DNA of 8,522 nucleotides. Source: Ruoffia sp044336205. GTDB taxonomy: Bacteria; Bacillota; Bacilli; Lactobacillales; Aerococcaceae. Shown piece after piece: positions 1-5,478 of the stretch. Within the stretch, counting starts at the first letter, position 1; every line of letters begins with the position of its first letter. Below the pieces are notes generated by a model. That model saw only the letters and a list, made by a program, of their open reading frames with translations. It made no database searches and was not told the DNA's origin. The DNA lies in contig CP172319.1 in NCBI GenBank assembly GCA_044336205.1, positions 1 to 8,522 on the forward strand. The letters run 5' to 3'. The position numbers and the translations under genes are program-made.

Positions 1-1
1 A

Positions 2-226
2 CTCAAGGAGGAGAACAAGGCATGGCACTATGTTATATCCAGGACGTTACGAAGAATCCCTTTATTATTACGGATTCAATCGAAAACAGAGATTAAGATT
101 ACGCCTCGTTACGAAGACAAAGATAATCGAAACCAAGTTCATCCTGTTATAGAGGCTCCTAAAGAGTTTCTTATTCGTCGGACGGAAGTCTCGTCAGACA
201 AGGATGTCGAAGAGATTTCAAAATAA
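2..226 (+). CDS. Hypothetical protein, C-terminal part (5' end outside the window)
   Basis: An open frame runs without a stop from base 2 to a TAA at 224-226, giving the last 74 residues of a protein that starts before the window. The end is charged and hydrophilic (IKITPRYEDKD, then EFLIRRTEVSSDKDVEEISK). I do not recognise the family. It is not CsrA, FliW or FlaG, the usual neighbours of hag. The first ~90 bases look protein-like in two frames. A second reading starts at the ATG at 22 behind a good AGGAGG (MALCYIQDVTKNPFIITDS), but it needs one frameshift near base 95 to join the conserved-looking end. Given how many indels the window has, the exact N-terminal half is uncertain. The stop lies 26 bases before the flagellin ATG, so the two genes are probably cotranscribed. 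Confidence 0.5.
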   Translation, partial: LKEENKAWHYVISRTLRRIPLLLRIQSKTEIKITPRYEDKDNRNQVHPVIEAPKEFLIRRTEVSSDKDVEEISK

Positions 227-232
227 ACAACA

Positions 233-252
233 TTACACGGAGGTAATAAGAA
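233..252 (+). promoter_or_regulatory. Flagellin ribosome binding site with a CsrA-like overlap
   Basis: GGAGGT at 239-244 is followed by an 8-base spacer and the ATG at 253, which fixes the flagellin start. The 12 bases at 233-244 (TTACACGGAGGT) match the general CsrA consensus RUACARGGAUGU at nine positions, with the GGA in the Shine-Dalgarno itself. In B. subtilis CsrA represses hag translation by binding its leader. That this element plays the same role here is inference. Confidence 0.5.
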
Positions 253-1198
253 ATGAGAATTAACCACAACATTGCAGCGCTTAACACGCTGAACCGTCTA
301 TCTTCAAACAACAGTGCAAGCCAAAAGAACATGGAGAAATCTCTTCCGGTCTTCGCATCAACCGTGCCGGAGATGACGCAGCAGGTCTTGCAATCTCTGA
401 AAAAATGAGAGGACAAATCCGCGGTCTTGAAATGGCTTCTAAGAACGCTCAAGATGGCATCTCTTATCCAAACAGCTGAAGGTGCATTGACTGAGACTCA
501 CTCAATCCTTCAACGTGTTCGTGAACTAGTTGTTCAAGCTGGAAACACTGGAACACAACAAACTGAGGATTTAACAGCTATCCAAGACGAGATCAAAGCA
601 TTAAAAGACGAAATTGACGGCATCTCAGAACGTACGGAATTCAACGGTAAAAAATTGTTGGATGGTACTTTCAAAGCACCAGCAGCACCAGCAGATCCAG
701 CAGATCCAGCAGATCCAGCAGATCCAGCTGCAGGTGAAAAATCTTTAGTTTTCCAAATTGGAGCTAACGCAAAACAACAAATTTCTGTAAATATTGAAAA
801 TATGAGTGCTGGCGCTCTTGGAATCAAAGAAGATGACGGAACAATCGCAGATGGCCATTCAGTAAGTGACATTAATGTAACAAAGTTTGCTGATAACGCA
901 GCTCACTGAACCAGATGTTGGTTTCAATGACCAATTGAAAATCGTTGACAATGCGATCAAACAAGTATCTACACAACGTGCTAAACTTGGTGCGGTACAA
1001 AACCGTCTAGAGCACACAATCAACAACCTTGGTGCTTCTTCTGAGAACTTAACAGCTGCTGAGTCTCGTATCCGTGACGTTGACATGGCTAAAGAAATGA
1101 GCGAATTCACAAAGAACAACATTCTTTCTCAAGCTTCTCAAGCGATGCTTGCTCAAGCTAACCAACAGCCACAAAACGTTCTTCAATTACTTCGATAA
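253..1198 (+). CDS. hag: Flagellin (Hag), frameshifted as read
   Basis: Flagellin is the exported filament protein of the flagellum. The N-terminal D0/D1 region starts MRINHNIAALNTLNRLSSNN, and the C-terminal D1/D0 region ends in SQAMLAQANQQPQNVLQLLR, both as in B. subtilis Hag. The TLR5-type segment ILQRVRELVVQAGNTG is present. The centre carries a Pro-Ala-Asp repeat (see separate entry) before a GEKSLVFQIGANAKQQISVN stretch that again follows Hag. Three frameshifts interrupt it: one base missing near 340 (KLSSGL read as KSLP), two missing near 462 (GISLIQ), and about two missing near 906 (DNAADTEPDVGF read as DNAAH-stop). Corrected length is about 316 residues against about 304 for B. subtilis Hag. 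Conservation on both sides of each break points to sequencing indels rather than decay. No sigma-D promoter is visible directly upstream and no flaG/fliD follows, so this is not the standard chromosomal hag context. Confidence 0.93.
691..726 (+). repeat. Four tandem 9-bp repeats in flagellin (Ala-Asp-Pro)
   Basis: GCAGATCCA occurs four times head to tail (691, 700, 709, 718) with no mismatches, in frame, encoding ADPADPADPADP. It is preceded by an APAAP stretch and followed by AAG. The unit is a multiple of three, so copy-number change would keep the frame and only change the length of the exposed central linker. Confidence 0.95.
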
Positions 1199-1208
1199 GA
1201 ACGAAAAG

Positions 1209-1238
1209 AAAGAAGCCCTATTTATGGGCTTCTTTTTT
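1209..1238 (+). terminator. Intrinsic terminator of the flagellin gene
   Basis: AAAGAAGCCC (1209-1218) pairs perfectly with GGGCTTCTTT (1226-1235) across a 7-base loop, and a T run (1233-1238) follows. It begins 10 bases after the flagellin stop. Confidence 0.93.
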
Positions 1239-1303
1239 ATGTAACCTAGCTATTCAGCTTGTTACAATATCCCCTCTTTTCGGTTGTGTTCGGTATAAAT
1301 CAG
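1239..1303. other. Intergenic segment upstream of the SOS promoter
   Basis: No gene is seen here. It holds a weak stem-loop (GTAAC at 1241-1245 with GTTAC at 1261-1265, plus inner AGCT/AGCT). It also holds TTCGG repeated ten bases apart (1279 and 1289), and a CCCCTCTTTTCGG stretch (1271-1283) that recurs in shortened form at 1350-1360 on the other side of the promoter. Confidence 0.4.
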
Positions 1304-1332
1304 TTGACATACGAACATACGTTTGTTAAATT
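1304..1332 (+). promoter_or_regulatory. Sigma-A-type promoter with embedded LexA (DinR) box
   Basis: A perfect -35 TTGACA lies at 1304-1309, and a 17-base spacer leads to TAAATT (1327-1332, 4 of 6 to the -10 consensus). The spacer contains CGAACATACGTTTG at 1312-1325. Compared with the B. subtilis LexA/DinR consensus CGAACATATGTTCG it keeps the left half CGAAC intact and the GTT of the right half. An operator between -35 and -10 is the classic position for SOS repression. No protein-coding gene follows on the plus strand. Confidence 0.75.
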
Positions 1333-1338
1333 ATAGAT

Positions 1339-1408
1339 ATACATCTAGTCCCCTTTTCGGGCAAACATCTCCCTGAAATCTCCTACTCATCCTAGGAGAT
1401 TCTTTTTT
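1339..1408 (+). ncRNA. Candidate SOS-regulated small RNA
   Basis: The start is inferred about 7 bases after the -10, and the end is set by the terminator T run at 1403-1408, giving roughly 70 nt. The interval has no ATG and no start codon behind a ribosome binding site, so it does not look coding. It is rich in C/U motifs (CATCTCCC at 1367-1373 and ATCTCCTA at 1378-1385) that are complementary to AGGAGA-type Shine-Dalgarno sequences. The terminator loop is CTCATCC. Target and function are unknown. The alternative is that the pair of signals is just an insulated SOS promoter or a leader that sometimes reads through as antisense to the minus-strand cluster. Confidence 0.5.
1377..1408 (+). terminator. 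Intrinsic terminator after the SOS promoter
   Basis: AATCTCCTA (1377-1385) pairs with TAGGAGATT (1393-1401), with a 7-base loop and a T6 run at 1403-1408. The T run is on the plus-strand side only, so it acts mainly on plus-strand transcripts. For the minus-strand cluster, which ends at 1422, it offers a hairpin without a U tract. Confidence 0.85.
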
Positions 1409-1421
1409 GCAGAGGACCTTA

Positions 1422-1715
1422 TCAGAATTCATCAAATAAGCTCCCCTGCTCATTATCTAATAAGGCTTTCCCTTCTGCTTCTGATCGAACACCTAAGACT
1501 TCTTTTAATGAAAAGCGAACAACCCTTTGACCATGATTAAGTTCACTATCAATTTTATGCAAATCTGCTTCATCAATTTCGCATTGAATAGGATATAAGT
1601 GATCAGAATAAATTGACTGCATATTAACATGAGTCACTGTTGCTTCCCCAGTGTAAAAATCAGAGTCAACGTGAACAATATCGTTTATTTTAGGTATTTC
1701 CATAATTCCAACCAC
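1422..1715 (-). CDS. Hypothetical 97-residue protein with C-terminal clamp-binding-like motif
   Basis: An intact frame, and the last gene of the minus-strand cluster. The family is not recognised. The start is ambiguous. A GTG at 1715 shares its G with the TAG stop of the gene before it (TAGTG, likely translational coupling), while an ATG at 1703 (MEIPKINDIVHVDSDF) would shorten it by four residues. Neither has a strong Shine-Dalgarno. No membrane segment or signal peptide is visible, and the composition is acidic, so it is probably cytosolic. The tail reads EQGSLFDEF-stop. QGSLF (codons 1434-1448) differs from the beta-clamp-binding consensus QL[SD]LF only by G in place of L. With a sliding clamp encoded in the same cluster, a role as a clamp client is a reasonable inference but unproven. 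Confidence 0.75.
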   Translation of the reverse strand: MVGIMEIPKINDIVHVDSDFYTGEATVTHVNMQSIYSDHLYPIQCEIDEADLHKIDSELNHGQRVVRFSLKEVLGVRSEAEGKALLDNEQGSLFDEF

Positions 1716-1912
1716 TACTCTGAAAAGATGCTTTCTAGCTCACGCATTTTTTGCATAGTGTTTTTATAACTAATCTCTTTCTGGCGTAATCGAACTTTTT
1801 CATTATCATCCAGGTTCTGTTCTTTTCGCATTTCAGCGAAATGATTAATACTTCTGTTTAGCCAAACTGAAAGCTCATTCCAGCATTCTTTGTGATCAAT
1901 AGAATTCTTCAT
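1715..1912 (-). CDS. Hypothetical small coiled-coil-like protein (65 aa)
   Basis: An intact frame from an ATG at 1912 behind AAGGAGA (1920-1926), whose Shine-Dalgarno overlaps the stop of the preceding gene. Its TAG overlaps the GTG start of the next gene by one base. The sequence is highly charged and probably helical (NHFAEMRKEQNLDDNEKVR, then KNTMQKMRELESIFSE), which suggests a short coiled coil or a DNA- or protein-binding helical protein. No family is recognised and no enzyme motif is visible. Tight packing places it in one operon with its neighbours. Confidence 0.75.
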   Translation of the reverse strand: MKNSIDHKECWNELSVWLNRSINHFAEMRKEQNLDDNEKVRLRQKEISYKNTMQKMRELESIFSE

Positions 1913-1924
1913 TGCTATGTCTCC

Positions 1925-2110
1925 TTATTTGTCCCGTTTGAATACAACTTCTATATAAGATTCTTCATTTTGCGTTTTCTTGCTGACATCGAGCACCTTG
2001 CCAAAATGGTTTTCATTAATTGCAATAAATGTCCCCTTTTCCTTTGCAATAAGCAGCCTTTCAAATACATATTCATTCCATGCATATGTTTCGGTTACAT
2101 TTTTACTCAT
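1925..2110 (-). CDS. Hypothetical protein (61 aa)
   Basis: It starts at the ATG at 2108-2110 (MSKNVTETYAWNEYVFERLL). That ATG lies inside ATGAGTAA, overlapping the stop of the preceding gene by 8 bases, and GGGAGAGA at 2117-2124 sits 6 bases upstream. A longer reading of the same frame back to 2224 exists but runs through the preceding gene and has no ribosome binding site, so the short start is preferred. The protein is soluble, with a likely beta-rich middle (KGTFIAINENHFGKVLDV) and a basic end. No family is recognised. Confidence 0.72.
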   Translation of the reverse strand: MSKNVTETYAWNEYVFERLLIAKEKGTFIAINENHFGKVLDVSKKTQNEESYIEVVFKRDK

Positions 2111-2423
2111 ACAAGATCTCTCCCAAAAAGTATTCATAATCTTCATCAGGAATCCATTGTGTATTCTTTGATTGAGTGCAGAATTCTTTAAACTTTTCCA
2201 CGAGAAAACCTGGATCAATTTCAAAAAGATCTTTATGATAAGGTGTCATAATCCCTACTTGTATTTGAATGGCGTTTGCTACAGGAACAATAACCATTCC
2301 GGCACGGTAACCTGTTTTAAGCTCTTCTTCAAATTCTGAATATGTGATTTCTTGCGCTTCATCATTTAAAAAGAATATATTTGATGCAGTTTTAATCTTG
2401 CTGAATTGAACTGTATAACTCAT
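2103..2423 (-). CDS. Hypothetical acidic protein (106 aa)
   Basis: An intact frame from an ATG at 2423 behind AGAAGGG (about 2429-2435). It is strongly acidic, particularly at the C-terminus (QWIPDEDYEYFLGEILYE). A mildly hydrophobic central stretch (AGMVIVPVANAIQIQVGI) is too polar around it to be a clear membrane helix. Its last 8 bases overlap the start of the next gene, so the two are translationally coupled. No family is recognised. Small acidic proteins of this kind are common in phage early regions, sometimes as DNA mimics or inhibitors, but nothing here shows that directly. Confidence 0.75.
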   Translation of the reverse strand: MSYTVQFSKIKTASNIFFLNDEAQEITYSEFEEELKTGYRAGMVIVPVANAIQIQVGIMTPYHKDLFEIDPGFLVEKFKEFCTQSKNTQWIPDEDYEYFLGEILYE

Positions 2424-2463
2424 TAATTCCCTTCTTTCAATTTATTTGCTGCAAATCATTTGA

Positions 2464-2687
2464 TTATTGATGAATAATTGATTCCTTTAAAAACTCTTGG
2501 ACAACTTGATTATTTAAATCCCTTAGCCATCTGACATATGCCATATTCTCAACACCATCGCGCCGCTTCGCTTAGATACAGGTACTTCCTTTTCGAATTG
2601 CCTCCATAGTTTGATGTGCTCTTCAGGATGGGCTTGAGCGAATGTATTAGTAATAAAAATAGCTTTAGCTGATGCTTCCATTGACAT
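2464..2687 (-). CDS. Hypothetical protein (about 74 aa), one frameshift
   Basis: AAAGGAGT precedes the ATG at 2687 (MSMEASAKAIFITNTFAQAH). This frame continues through HPEEHIKLWRQFEKEVPVSK and ends early at a TGG-CTAA context. Restoring one base near 2565-2575 (inside the AAGCGAAGCGGCGCG stretch) joins it to a second frame, RRDGVENMAYVRWLRDLNNQ, which runs to a TAA at 2464-2466. Both halves look like one helical, soluble protein. The family is not recognised. It lies 13 bases downstream of the 63-residue QLTLF protein and is probably in the same operon. The break may be a sequencing deletion. Confidence 0.6.
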
Positions 2688-2700
2688 TTTAAAAACTCCT

Positions 2701-2892
2701 TTAGAATAAAGTTAATTGATCTGGGTGAGGAAGTGGCCAATACTCAATAAGTTTTTGTTCTTGTACAATAAACTCCTTGTCTTCTGAAATGTATATTCCA
2801 TCTTGTAATGGGATACTTGATTGAATAGGTAGACCATGCAGCTGAGATAAATCAAAATCTTCCCCATTGATGTCCTTTATTAGGAGTAGCAT
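2701..2892 (-). CDS. Small protein (63 aa) ending in a clamp-binding motif, QLTLF
   Basis: An intact frame from an ATG at 2892 (MLLLIKDINGEDFDLSQLHG) to TAA. The last five residues before the stop are QLTLF (codons 2704-2718), preceded by a proline-rich PLPHPD linker. QL[SD]LF is the established beta-clamp-binding motif of bacterial polymerases and other clamp clients. An exact C-terminal copy on a flexible tail, in the gene immediately after the clamp gene, is suggestive. It could be a clamp accessory factor or an inhibitor of the host clamp. AGGAGA (about 2904-2909) lies 11 bases from this ATG and 7 from an overlapping ATG at 2896 in another frame that gives only a 14-residue ORF. An indel at the start is possible. 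Confidence 0.75.
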   Translation of the reverse strand: MLLLIKDINGEDFDLSQLHGLPIQSSIPLQDGIYISEDKEFIVQEQKLIEYWPLPHPDQLTLF

Positions 2893-2913
2893 TCATTAAA
2901 TCATCTCCTATTA

Positions 2914-2944
2914 AGGGCAACGCACAACTAGTTCACGTTGCCCT
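2914..2944 (-). other. Perfect 9-bp stem-loop between clamp gene and next gene
   Basis: AGGGCAACG (2914-2922) and CGTTGCCCT (2936-2944) pair perfectly. The 13-base loop contains the 8-base palindrome AACTAGTT (2926-2933). No T run follows on the minus strand, so it is not a standard terminator. It sits about 15 bases after the clamp stop and just upstream of the next ribosome binding site. That fits an attenuator, an RNA processing or stability element, or a protein-binding site. Confidence 0.7.
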
Positions 2945-2958
2945 CTATTAATCTTTAT

Positions 2959-4302
2959 TTATTGAATTTCTTTAAATTCTTCTTCAAAAGGATTAAATTC
3001 GAATTCAGGGATGCCCTTGAAGTTTTCGATTTCAACATCTTTGTTATAATCAATTTGGTTGGTCCGAACTGGAACAAAAAGTTCTAGGCATTCTTCATTC
3101 CCATTGTCTAGCATCCCAATAAACGGTCTCATCCCAACAGGCTTTTCAGGTGATGAAGGAGAGAAAATAAATTTCACTTGATCCTCATCCCCATAATGAG
3201 CCAAAGCATCTTGGAGATATCTTACGTTAACAGCAATGATTACATCCTCCCCTGCCCCATTGACAGTCGAGAGATCTTCTTCAAATGCTCCGACTTCCGC
3301 TTCTCGTGTATTGGCCCGAAGCTGATTCAATCCAGGTTTAATTCTAATAATAATTGGCTGATCAGAATTATATACTGTGGAGTTGTTTAACAGTGTCTTG
3401 AACATTCCAGCATTAATTGCAATGGAACTGCCGGCTTGTTCTGGATTTAAAAAGCAGTACATCGGTATTAGGATAACTACCGTCTAAAATTCTTCCGTAA
3501 ATCTTTGCATCGTCAAATTCATATACAATTTGATTGCTGTAGAAATGCAACCTGTACTTCCATCTCTGTATCAGATAGATGTTTAAGAGCTTCGGTCATA
3601 ACTGGAGCTGGAACAGTAACTTTTACATCTGGGTATTCATTGTCCAATTCATATGCAAATTGAGCTAATCTGTGTGAATCTGTTGCGACACATTTTAGCA
3701 GCTTTCCATTTAAAATATGGTGGCCCCCTGTAAGAATAGGACGAGTCTCATTAGCAGCACATGCATAGATCGTTCTTGAATACATGACTCGTAGCATATC
3801 AGGATGGATAGATATTGTTGCTTCCTTTTCTTCTAAATTTGGAGTGTTTGGAAACTCCGATCCATCAATGCCATTTAAATTAAACTCGGGCCGGCCAGAC
3901 TTAATCACGGCAATATTAGATTCAATTCGGATTTCTGAATTCTTTGCTTTGAGTCGCTTTACTATTGGAACAAGCTTATCAGCAGGGAAACAGATTGAAC
4001 CTGGGTTACCGCTTGTGATTTTGAAATTGGATTTCTCTTCATTTTGTGAAACCGTTGCCTCAGTTAAGAATTCGTTATTGATTGCTCTAAAAAGTGAGCT
4101 TGTTTTCCTGGATATCAATAAAAATGAATTTAAAAATATCTTGAACGGCTTTCTTTGAGACCGAGCGCTCGACTTTCCCAATAGCCTTCTTCAATGTTTC
4201 TGTTTGAATCGCAATAGTCACAGTGGTTTTTAATTCATTTTCGACTTCTTTATCAATTGCTTCCACATCAATATTGTCTACATCTAAAACTGCATTTGTC
4301 AT
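2959..4302 (-). CDS. DnaN-like DNA polymerase sliding clamp (beta subunit paralogue), frameshifted as read
   Basis: The beta clamp is a dimeric ring that tethers polymerases and other enzymes to DNA. The match to B. subtilis DnaN is colinear: SGRPEFNLNGIDGSEFP (domain 1/2), ANETRPILTGG and ATDSHRLAQFA (domain 2, about 3659-3690), GRILDGSYPNTDVL (domain 3, about 3460-3490), GMRPFIG, and LELFVPVRT at the place where DnaN ends in LPVRTY. Instead of ending there it continues for about 33 residues with an acidic, aromatic tail (FEFNPFEEEFKEIQ). The N-terminus has about 25 extra acidic residues before the first clamp strand. Total is about 447 residues against about 378 for DnaN. The start ATG at 4302 has AGGAGGG 8 bases upstream. 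Three frameshifts occur: in a T run at 4089-4093, near 3540-3550, and in a T run at 3449-3453. The two homopolymer sites strongly suggest sequencing error. It resembles element-encoded clamps such as ZpdN of pBS32. That closer relationship is not tested. Confidence 0.92.
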
Positions 4303-4370
4303 TCGAAAAACCCTCCTGAAAATTTATGTTTTTAAAAGCTAACTCGGATAGTCGTTAACTGTAGATTTGC

Positions 4371-4568
4371 TTAGTCTTTTAACAAATTCAATATTTCATA
4401 AGGTTGGATAGCTCTTCTATCTCCGTCACAATCAATACAAAAACCCTTAATATCTTCAATAGCAACCATTGATTTATAAGCTATCTTCATAGCTTCTTTT
4501 TGTTCCTCTGTCCAATTCGCCCAAGTGAAACCAGCCTTTATTATTTCTTTTGCTTCTTTAATATCCAA
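4371..4568 (-). CDS. Hypothetical protein (65 aa)
   Basis: The frame opens at a TTG at 4568 (MDIKEAKEIIKAGFTWANWT), with GAAGGGAAAG roughly 9 bases upstream as ribosome binding site. It is helical and acidic, with a CIDCDGD segment giving one CxxC pair. A single CxxC is not enough for a zinc site by itself. An alternative N-terminus starts at an ATG around 4615 that overlaps the TAG of the preceding gene (MYSTKTMDKEGKDIDSW). It would need a frameshift to join this frame. Stop is 68 bases before the clamp ATG. No family is recognised. Confidence 0.65.
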   Translation of the reverse strand: MDIKEAKEIIKAGFTWANWTEEQKEAMKIAYKSMVAIEDIKGFCIDCDGDRRAIQPYEILNLLKD

Positions 4569-4607
4569 GAGTCTATATCTTTCCCTTCTTTGTCCATTGT
4601 TTTTGTA

Positions 4608-4988
4608 CTATACATTAACTTCTTTCCATTGGTGGCAAAGATATTCCCAACAACTTTGTAAATACTGTTCGATTTCTGGCATCTCACTTTTTGTTATATT
4701 TTTAATCAAGACAGGAATGAACCGTCCTTTTCTTTGGTGCATCATATATAGTTTGAGATAGAATTTGTTCCTTATTTCAATGCCATTTTTATCTAATGGA
4801 CGGGCAATATCATAACGAAAGCAATGATTATAATCGTGGTCGATTTCTCCACTACTCATAAACCACTTCTCTTTAAAATCATTCCAAGTCTCATGTGTTA
4901 CTCTTCCGAAATTTTCGCCATTCATATTGCTAACATAGAAATTGGAATCCGAACAATAATAATGATGATCAGTCTTTTTTAATTCCAA
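4608..4988 (-). CDS. Hypothetical protein (126 aa), phage-like
   Basis: An intact frame from a TTG at 4988 (MELKKTDHHYYCSDSNFYVS) with GGAGAGG at 4994-5000, 5 bases upstream. It is rich in Tyr, His, Trp and Cys (HDYNHCFRYDIARPLDKNG, EIEQYLQSCWEYLCHQWKEV). There is no signal peptide or membrane helix. Such composition is typical of small accessory proteins of Bacillus phages and large plasmids, but I do not recognise the family and see no catalytic motif. It lies between the clamp-side genes and a 37-residue CxxC protein, all on one strand. Confidence 0.72.
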   Translation of the reverse strand: MELKKTDHHYYCSDSNFYVSNMNGENFGRVTHETWNDFKEKWFMSSGEIDHDYNHCFRYDIARPLDKNGIEIRNKFYLKLYMMHQRKGRFIPVLIKNITKSEMPEIEQYLQSCWEYLCHQWKEVNV

Positions 4989-5047
4989 TATTACCTCTCC
5001 TTTGGCTTCAAGATCTCCTTAGCTTCTAGTCTGGACCACAGTTTGAT

Positions 5048-5161
5048 CTAATCACCAATCTTATGCCACCATCCACATTTTTCGCATTCTACAAGGTCTT
5101 TGTATCTTTGATGTATTCTCCAATATTTAAAATGGAATACCCTACAAAATAACTCTTTCAT
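5048..5161 (-). CDS. Mini-protein (37 aa) with CxxC
   Basis: ATG at 5161 to TAG at 5048-5050, with GGAAGGTGA (5167-5175) upstream. The previous gene stops only 5 bases before. It is basic and aromatic at the N-terminus (MKELFCRVFHFKYWRIHQRY) and ends in VECEKCGWWHKIGD. The CEKCGWWH segment gives Cys-x-x-Cys followed by His, a possible partial zinc ribbon or treble-clef knuckle that would need a partner or dimer. Its good ribosome binding site and tight spacing argue for a real gene despite the length. Function is unknown. Confidence 0.6.
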   Translation of the reverse strand: MKELFCRVFHFKYWRIHQRYKDLVECEKCGWWHKIGD

Positions 5162-5166
5162 TACGC

Positions 5167-5450
5167 TCACCTTCCCTGCGATGATGCAAAGTCTTTTATT
5201 TTGTCTTTATTCTGATCAAGCCACTCGATAGCGCTATTTAGTCCTCTTTTGTCAGCTGCTTTCTCCCACCAATGTTTAAGAACCTTTTCTTCTGTTAGAT
5301 CAAATTCCAGAATAAGATGATCATAGTGATACAATAGCAATGTTGGATTGAACCTTTCGCCATTTAAGTATGCTCTCCATTTCTTTTAAAAGGTCTTTTC
5401 TTTTGAACAAACCTTGTTAAACATTCGTCTATTTGTTTCATGATAGCCAT
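5167..5450 (-). CDS. Hypothetical protein (about 94 aa), two probable frameshifts
   Basis: AAGGAGG (5460-5466) sits 9 bases before the ATG at 5450 (MAIMKQIDECLTRFVQK). The frame then moves twice: near 5395 to KDLLKEMES and near 5370-5375 to YLNGERFNPTLLLYHYDHLI, which runs cleanly through EEKVLKHWWEKAADKRGLNS and IEWLDQNKDKIKDFASSQGR to a TGA at 5167-5169. The long third segment is convincing: helical, with Trp pairs and a charged end. The joins are reconstructed by eye. The family is not recognised. It is the first gene downstream of the helicase. Confidence 0.6.
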
Positions 5451-5478
5451 TAACTATCGCCTCCTTAAAGGAGAGGAA

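Noticed and set aside
534..872. Minus-strand frame with a Gly-Ser-Ala repeat
   Set aside because: It is the antisense of the flagellin Ala-Asp-Pro repeat and has no start signal of its own.
1892..2191. Plus-strand open frame of about 99 residues opposite the small-gene cluster
   Set aside because: It lies wholly opposite minus-strand genes that have ribosome binding sites and overlapping stops/starts. It is Cys/Phe/Ile-rich in the way of an antisense shadow and has no ribosome binding site.
2681..2707. Plus-strand TTGACA followed by TAGAAT as a possible antisense promoter
   Set aside because: TTGACA is the complement of the start codons MSM, the spacing is only 15 bases, and no transcript or ORF is apparent on the plus strand.
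3784..4158. Plus-strand open frame of 124 residues opposite the clamp gene
   Set aside because: The minus strand at this place encodes clearly recognisable DnaN sequence, so this is a shadow.
4330..4365. Possible inverted repeat GTTAAC/GCTAAC upstream of the clamp gene
   Set aside because: The two parts do not pair as a stem, and no -35/-10 pair is found with it, so it is likely chance.
5461..5473. CTCCTTAAAGGAG palindrome before the small gene downstream of the helicase
   Set aside because: The arms are almost adjacent, so no hairpin can form, and the right explanation is the AAGGAGG ribosome binding site.
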